Shown: positions 57,646 to 64,000 of the stretch, piece by piece
Numbering within the stretch: position 1 is the stretch's first letter
Layout of the letters: every line of letters begins with the position of its first letter
Assembly: GCA_004802725.1 (NCBI GenBank)
Contig: SGPM01000020.1
Span: forward strand, 62,001 to 126,000
Length of the DNA: 64,000 bases
Direction of reading: 5' to 3'
Origin: Antrodiella citrinella
Lineage: Eukaryota; Basidiomycota; Agaricomycetes; Polyporales; Steccherinaceae
Notes under the pieces: model-generated
Told to the model about the DNA's origin: nothing
The model's database searches: none
Seen by the model: only the letters and a program-made list of their open reading frames with translations
Position numbers and translations under genes: made by a program

Positions 57646-58929
57646 CTACCGCCTGACCCAAGTGCGCTGTAGGAAGAGCATAAGAAAGACTTGACGCAAG
57701 TGATTCTGCAAGCCAGACGCACCGCTTTACGAGCCTTGAGCAGGCCAGTCTTTTTACGTTCGACCATACGTGGATCACGTCTAAGAAGTTTGGCTGAAGG
57801 CAGGCGCGTTAGTAGCAGGAACAACCACTAGAACGGGACACGTACCTTTCCGCAGCACTTCACTTACTTCTGGAACATGTCCTGCCAGACCCTTCGCGAT
57901 ACCATGTGCAACGGCGCCACTCTGGCCAGATGTGCCTCCACCGCGCACAAGAGCAAATACATTGTACGCTCCCAAGAGACCAGCGATCTTGAACGGACGT
58001 ACGATGCGTTCTCGGTCACTTGTTTTCGGGCTGGGAGAGAAGATGAGTATTGTGCAACATGTGTCACTCAACATGTTAGACACTCACAAATACTTGATGA
58101 TAGGAACGTTGTTGATGAGAATGTTGGTGACTGGGAGGTTTCCGGGACGTGTTGACTCTGCAGGTGGAGCCGTAGGAATGGCCACGGCGGCCAAATCTGG
58201 GTTGGCCTGCTTGAGAGCTTCCAGCTCAGACGGTTCCGACTCCACAGCAGTAATTAATGACTCTATCTTAGGCAAGGGGTCATGCTTGACGGGAATCATC
58301 CAAACGCGCGCCGCGCTCTCTTTTCGCTTTCCAAGCGTATAACTCCTCCCGTACTCGTCAAACTTGACCGGCTTCCTCCGTCCTCTCATCAGAACCGCCT
58401 CCTTGTTCGCCCGCTCAAACAGCACCAAGACTTGGTCGATCATCTCCGCCAGCTCCGCATACCCCGCCGTCAGAGCAATCCGCTTGTACTGATCGAGCTG
58501 ATTCAGCATGTCCGTCAATTTGCGGTACCGTGACGTCTTGAGCTTCATGCCAATGGCCTGACCCATGGCAATTTGAGGCTTCCATACGGGCTGCAGCGGC
58601 GGCAAGGAATCGAGGGCAAACTTGGGCAGGGGGAGGAGGTGTAATGATGTGAGGGCTTTGCGGGTATGCGAAATAGCGTCCTCGAGCATGTTCGTTTGGT
58701 CAAAGTAGGCACTTCGACCTGTGTAAAAGTTTGGCGATTCGGGTTTGGGCAGCTGTTGCTCCATGTATTCGAAGGCTTCATCCATATCTTCAAGCGAGGC
58801 AGGTGGTACGAACGGCCGACCAGTACCCGTGGCATAGAGACGGCTGCTGGCAAGAGTCGTTCTGGACGCCGCAGACCGTGCTACGGATCGGAGCGAATGT
58901 TTGGCATGGTGTCGGAGGACATTCCACAT
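57646..58929 (-). CDS. MRPS9: Mitochondrial small-subunit ribosomal protein uS9m
   Basis: Component of the mitochondrial ribosome small subunit. The start [20 protein letters not shown] gives a basic, Ser-rich targeting sequence ending near SSRLYATG. The middle is a fungal mitochondrial extension ([37 protein letters not shown]). The uS9 domain is unmistakable: [28 protein letters not shown] (across an intron), [38 protein letters not shown] and [20 protein letters not shown], with the last exon completing KARTWVRR before TAG. Three introns fit GT/AG rules. A longer upstream frame exists, but the chosen ATG produces the targeting peptide. It diverges from the CASP gene over 350 bp. Confidence 0.93.
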
Positions 58930-59279
58930 TTCCTTCGACGGCGACGGGACGGAGAGCAACGCAAAAAGTTGTCGGACGAGCAAGTCGAGTTTGGAGTCAC
59001 TGTCGAGAAACCTTTGGGAAACGCGTGCAGGCGCCCATTCTTGCTGGCACACGTGCTGAGAACAAATTACTGCGTTTGGACACCCTCGTCACCGTCGCGC
59101 CCTGGACTGTGTCACTGTTAGACTTGACTTAGACTTGACTCTCTCTTATACCCTGACTTGTGCATCTCATCTCAGATATTATAGCAGTCTTGTATTGGTT
59201 GTGCTGACGGCCGGACTAAAAATCACGGAACATTGTCTAACTACCGACCTTGTACTAGTGCTTTCCAGGGTGTTACAAC
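58930..59279. promoter_or_regulatory. Divergent intergenic, uS9m / CASP
   Basis: The 350 bp between opposite start codons must hold both promoters. The uS9m frame stays open for part of it. No specific element was recognised. Confidence 0.35.
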
Positions 59280-62194
59280 ATGGCCGAACAGAACTTCTCC
59301 GGTGCCTTGTCCACATGGAAGGGTATGTCCCTCAGTTTCTTGTTATGATGCTCGAGTTGAAGGATACACAGACATAAACCTTGCCGAGCTCCAGAAGACT
59401 CTCGATGCGCAAGGTGTTGAGCTTGTGGAGAATCAGAAGGAGAGTATGATGGGTCGGAAAGCTCTGTCGGAGAAAACCAAAGGTACGTTCGTTAGCCGTT
59501 GAAGAATATATGTGATATACCAACATCGCCGTAGACTTCAAGAAGATCTCAGACGACGCGAAGCTGAACGCCGTCAAGGGTCTCTTGAAATGTATGTCTG
59601 CCTTTCCTCGCGTTTGTTGGCTATTCTTGACTCGTGAACACCTCCAATAGCGTATCAGACGGAGATAGACAGTCTGACCAAACGCTCCAAGTTCGCGGAG
59701 ACTGCGTTTCTCAGCGTGTACAAGGTCCTCGCTGAAGCTCCGGACCCGTACCCACTCCTGGAAGCCGCCGTGGACCAAACCGTCAAGGTTGCGGAGGCGC
59801 GAGAGTTGGAAGCAGAGCTGAAGCGTGTAAGGGAGGACAATGTCGAGCTGAGAAGACGCTTGAATGAAACGTCTTCGTTGGAGACAGCGAAGAAGAAAGC
59901 CGACGCGAAGGTTGAGCAGCTCGAACATAAGGTAAGACTGCAGTGAAGCTTGTTCGCGGTGTGGGACTCATTGCATCTACGACAGATGGACGAGTTGATC
60001 CAGGAGAAGGTGTCTCAGAAAGAGAACGAGCTGAACGCGACGTATGATGAGAAGATGCGGAACTACGAAGCCCGGTTTGTGTTTAGTTCTGCGTATCCCT
60101 TTCATTCCAGCTCATCTGTCATGGAACAGGGAGCAGGATCTCCAGGGCCAAGTGACGCTTGTCAAGAGTCAACTTCGTGATCTGCGAACTTCCAATGAAT
60201 CTAACCAGGCCAAGCTCCTCGATCATACGCAACGTCAAGGTATAACAGTGCTCATTCGATATAACCTTCTGACTAACCTTCTGCGAGCAAGATCACGAAG
60301 TTGTAGCAAAACTGGCTGAACTGGACATGATGGTCGCCGACTTGGAACGCGCTAACAGCCGAGTTGTTACCGTTGAGAGGCGGAATGTGGGTTTATGCAT
60401 TGTACGACCTGTTGAAACGCGTTGACAACTTGTATCTAATACCCGCAGGAACTTCTTCGTGCTGAGATTGAAGCCATGAAGAGCGGCAACGAGAGCTCAG
60501 ACCGGTGAGTGCGTCGCAAACCCTCCACATCGCTTAGCTACCATGTTCGCCGGCTGACCAATTCAAAGGCACAAGCAGCTTGAGGCTAAACTTGAGTTCC
60601 TCGAATCCGAAACAGATCGACTGTCACAAGCACTCGAGTCTCAGAAAGAAACTACTTTAGCTGCGGAAGCTTCAGCTGTCAAGAAGGTTGAAGAGGCTGT
60701 AAAGTCTCTGCAAAGAAAGGCGCGTGCATTGAAGTATAAGTATCGACATCATCACCTAACGGGTTCTGTGAAATAGACCACGGAAGCCAATCAGCTCAGA
60801 CTCAAACTCAAGCAGTACAACGATTATGATGAGATCAAGCGAGAACTTGAGATCATGAAGGTCGGGTTCGCACTTATATCGTTGCAGGAGCACATCTGAA
60901 GATTGCCATCCGCATGTATAGTACGTTGAATTTGCGGGACTGGAGGAAGAAGAGGCCGACAGCGAATATGGTTCACCAGAAGATACCCTTGGGCTGCAGC
61001 TTCCTAACCCGAACGCGGACATTGCGAATGGACAGCGGGGCCGGACGTTGGAGGTCCTCCTTGCTACCAAGAACAGACGGATCTCAGAAGAATTGGCGAA
61101 GTTCAGAGTAAGACCGTTGAGTGACTCTCGGACACTGACACTAATGAGACTTTCTAGGTTCTGCACAATGAACTTGAGGCCTCCCTTCTTGCTGCCGAAG
61201 CGCAACTCTCTGCGACTGAAGCGGATCTTCAGAAGCAGAGGACTCTTAATGAGAAGCTGGAGAACGATCTCTTACAGATGGACAGGCATAATCCTACCGC
61301 TGGCAAGTCCAGTCTGAACCTGAACGGGGACGCCAATGGTAGTGGTACACAGACTCCAGCGGAAGGCGTGGTGGACGATGTACTTGCCGGATTGGAACTG
61401 GGCAGGAAAACTGTGAGTGGGAGTGTCATATCTTAGCGGGTGCACAGTTTTGACGTCTGTTTGCACAGGACTCCAATGCGCGAAGCAGCCCAATACCGTT
61501 CGCGCCCTCGGCCGACACATCCATACTGCCGATCGTGACAAGCCAGCGAGACCGCTTCCGACAACGGAATGCAGAACTGGAAGAGGTACTCGCCGTATTC
61601 CTTTCAAACTATCATCCCCAGCTCACCTACGATCCTCATCATAGGAACTGCGGAAACAGTTCAACGTCATCTCTGACTTACGTGCCGAGGTCAAAAGCCT
61701 GCAGGCCGACAATTTAAAGTTGTACGAGAAGGTGCGATACATGCAAAGTTATCGAGATGAGCGACCATCGACGCTGGACCCGATGCCTGCGAATACGTCA
61801 ACAAGAGGGAACGATGATATGAGCAAGTACCGCGCGCGATAGTGAGTAATGCAAATTGCTTCATGAGATTGTATGCTGACAGTTGATCACGTAGTGAGGA
61901 GGCGATGAACCCTTTCCAAGCCTTCCGTGGAAGAGTGCGTATACCTCAGCGACTGTTCCTCATTCCTCACAAAGCGCTGACTACGCTCTCCAGGAAGCCA
62001 CGCGTGCATATGATTCGCTGAACGCACTGGAGCGGGGTGTGCTTGTCCTCACACGAGCGATACTGGGCAATCGACGTACAAGGATGGCGTTCATATGTTA
62101 CGCTATTGCGTTGCATTTGTTGGTGATGTTCACGACGTACGAGTGCACGACGAGCTCAGGCACGCATTTGCAGAAACAGCCTTATGGCTCATGA
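59280..62194 (+). CDS. COY1: Golgi golgin CASP (Coy1-like)
   Basis: A tail-anchored coiled-coil golgin of the CDP/cut alternatively spliced product type. It acts at the Golgi in tethering and retrograde traffic. The start is [14 protein letters not shown]. About a dozen short introns are needed. Blocks in order: [20 protein letters not shown], a long coiled coil ([58 protein letters not shown]), [38 protein letters not shown], then the CASP C-terminal domain [20 protein letters not shown] and [21 protein letters not shown] single C-terminal transmembrane helix ([19 protein letters not shown]) anchors it, with a short lumenal tail. Length (about 650-700 residues) is normal. Confidence 0.9.
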
Positions 62195-62948
62195 TGAGTG
62201 TAGTTTCATTGGTACATACATGCTTGTTTATTGTCGTCTTGGAACAACAATCAGACTTATAATCTCATACTACATTGGAATGACTGCTTGTGTCTAAACC
62301 TTGTCTTCACTCATCACACGGTCGGTGCGCGACTATGTCGCACGATCTTTGGGTGGTGGTTTGGCCGTAACGGGGGCAACCCTCGCGGCATTCCTGCGAC
62401 CTGGCAAGACCTTTAAGGCAGGGCGGACATAGTCACCTATGACCCACCTAAGCAGGCCGGCACTCAGACTATAAGGGGGGAGGAGGATCCCCCGGAAATT
62501 AATTCAATTAATTCCGAAGGGTGGGAGAGGACTCGCACCAAGTGACTCTGACAATGTAATTAATTAAATCCAGGGGCCAATGGCCCAAGACTCTGAGAGT
62601 CCCTGCAGTACAAGAGAGAGGACAAAATTGTAGGAAAAGTGCAGGAAAACCTCTTGAGAGTGGGTGCTACGTGCCCAGAGCTTTGGTGCAGACATGTTCA
62701 GCCATTTGTATTGGAACAAAGTATGCAGTGGTCTACAAACTTACACAGTATACACTTGGATACTAGTAGATAACAAACTTGTGTTTCCCCTTTCTTCCTG
62801 TCAGAATATGTGCGAAGGCACCATATAATCTCCCAGCCTGAGGTTGGCGCTGCGCGCACTGACTTGGACTTGTGGGTCCTTATGTAGCCGATGTAAGTTA
62901 CGTCAAGTTGCCATATTCAATTCGCTCCTGCGTTTTACAAACGCTGAT
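62195..62948. other. Intergenic with possible repeat-derived segment
   Basis: Between about 62340 and 62830 the composition changes: a G-run (62476-62484), an AATTAATTCAATTAATT stretch and TTAATTAAAT words, then a segment with few ORFs. It could be an old transposon or LTR remnant, but I could not match ends or a coding frame. No gene is recognised. Confidence 0.3.
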
Positions 62949-63515
62949 ATGTCTAACAGGAAGGCATCGCGGAAGATACGACCAGAACATCGTCCACTCG
63001 ACTTTGCACAAATTCTGTTTCTAGCGAAAGAAGATCAAGGAAAGCAGAAGCTTCTTCAGACACAGGTCGGCTTGATCCTCAACTACAAGCAGCCGCTTTC
63101 GCAAGACGATGGTTCCCAATTGGTCTACACGATCTCCGACCTTGATGCATCGGAGATCGCAAATGTGTTGGAGGGACAGGTCTACGACCAGGCACAGTTT
63201 GTCATGGACAGCGATCAAAGTCTCCGCCGCATCGGTGCGCTGGTCGGATTCGCAAACTTCTTCCATTATCGCGAGTACGAACGTAAAGACGTTCAGAAAG
63301 CGTGGGCCAAATACCACTCATCTCCCGACCCCTCTGACGGTACCAGAGTCGAAGAGAAAGTGGCAGAGTACCTTCCCAAGGTCGACGCGTTGTCTCGGCA
63401 CTTCATGGGAAATAGGCTTTTGCACATTGACCCGGAAACCGACCATCTTTTCGAGCTTATCCGTAAGCGCATCAAGATACTTCTTCCAGCAATTTGGGAC
63501 AGGCATCTTGGTTGA
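62949..63515 (+). CDS. Unidentified protein, 188 residues
   Basis: An uninterrupted frame starts MSNRKASRKIRPEHRPLDFA and runs through KEDQGKQKLLQTQVGLILNY, DGSQLVYTISDLDASEIANV, MDSDQSLRRIGALVGFANFF, EYERKDVQKAWAKYHSSPDP and ends IKILLPAIWDRHLG. It is helical and highly charged, with no signal peptide or transmembrane helix. Good codon-like composition and the absence of stops over the whole length suggest a real gene or a long last exon. An upstream in-frame extension to 62844 lacks an ATG. I do not recognise the family. Confidence 0.6.
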   Translation: MSNRKASRKIRPEHRPLDFAQILFLAKEDQGKQKLLQTQVGLILNYKQPLSQDDGSQLVYTISDLDASEIANVLEGQVYDQAQFVMDSDQSLRRIGALVGFANFFHYREYERKDVQKAWAKYHSSPDPSDGTRVEEKVAEYLPKVDALSRHFMGNRLLHIDPETDHLFELIRKRIKILLPAIWDRHLG

Positions 63516-64000
63516 AGACACAGCTGCATTGGAAGCTGGTGAACTCGAGGATGACGTCTGATACATGAAGGTGGTAGGGAATGTGGGCAGCGAAATGGTA
63601 GACTCTGTACTTGTCGACGCCGGAAGGTAGCGGATATGTGTAATGAGTTCCTGCATTGCATATGTAAATAACATTGGTGGTCTTACCCGCTTGTAGATCA
63701 CGAAGATGGACTGCAGATAACGTCACAAATTCTTCCTCGCAAAGGACATGCACCTGCTATAAAGTCATTATGAGATCTTCAACACTAACACTACAGTAAC
63801 ACGGTACACGGATTGTAGTACCAACAACTTGTCGACAACAACAATGGCAAAGCAAAGGGCCACTCCGGCCTACATCTACATACATGTTTAGTACCTACAT
63901 TGACGAAAGAACATAACACGGTCGCCAAGATGGACAAGACCGCAACAGCGAGCAGTAGTTGAATATTAGGATGCGTGTACGTGTGGTGCAGAGCGAGGAA
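63516..64000. other. Window end, no recognisable gene
   Basis: The tail after the unidentified ORF. Reverse-strand ORFs here are mirror frames of the gene to the left. Nothing else was recognised. Confidence 0.4.

Overview
This window reads as nuclear DNA of a filamentous basidiomycete, most likely an Agaricomycete. Nearly every recognisable gene is split by short introns (mostly about 50-70 nt, with GT..AG ends and CTNA-type branch points). Proteins include a DASH Duo1 subunit, an SF3B1 orthologue and a DYRK/Pom1-like kinase. Degraded members of families that I know to be amplified in mushrooms (vWA protein, F-box/LRR, kinase-like) lie between the genes. Scattered N bases show a draft assembly. 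The species cannot be named from the sequence.

Layout. 1-2.7 kb: no convincing gene. 2.7-7.6 kb (+): coatomer epsilon, then splicing factor SF3B1. 8.4-10.6 kb (-): FAD-dependent monooxygenase. 12.4-18.6 kb: AP-1 gamma adaptin (-) diverging from a forkhead transcription factor (+). 19.4-20.8 kb (-): frameshifted vWA-domain pseudogene. 22-28.8 kb: DNA ligase IV (-) diverging from an O-methyltransferase (+), which converges on TMA16 (-). 30.4-31.7 kb: fragment of a DUF6532-like gene cut by a Ty3/gypsy LTR and gag, ending in an N-marked junction. 31.7-35.8 kb (+): DYRK-family kinase lacking its 5' end. 36.3-37.9 kb (-): mitochondrial PDK/BCKDK-type protein kinase. 38-42 kb: relics and repeats, including a perfect 259-bp inverted repeat and a decayed kinase fragment. 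42.1-45.5 kb: NTF2-like protein (-) and an AAGAB/p34 adaptin-binding protein (+). 45.7-47.6 kb (-): degenerate F-box gene. 47.8-51.6 kb: repeat-rich stretch with ATGATTCA-type motifs, a MITE-like element, a split inverted duplication and a long purine-rich tract. 52.4-54.4 kb: single-pass membrane protein (-) diverging from DASH subunit Duo1 (+). 54.8-57.4 kb: degraded kinase-like gene and unresolved ORFs. 57.6-62.2 kb: mitochondrial ribosomal protein uS9m (-) diverging from the golgin CASP/Coy1 (+). 62.9-63.5 kb (+): an unidentified protein.

Functionally most intact genes are housekeeping. Four of them act in Golgi/TGN membrane traffic: COPI epsilon, AP-1 gamma, its probable assembly chaperone AAGAB, and CASP. 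Others serve splicing, end-joining DNA repair, mitochondrial translation and metabolism control, and kinetochore-microtubule attachment. I did not find a convincing new multi-gene system. The most unusual material is structural: the 259-bp fold-back, the LTR-interrupted gene at a likely assembly chimera, and the repeat region at 47.8-51.6 kb.
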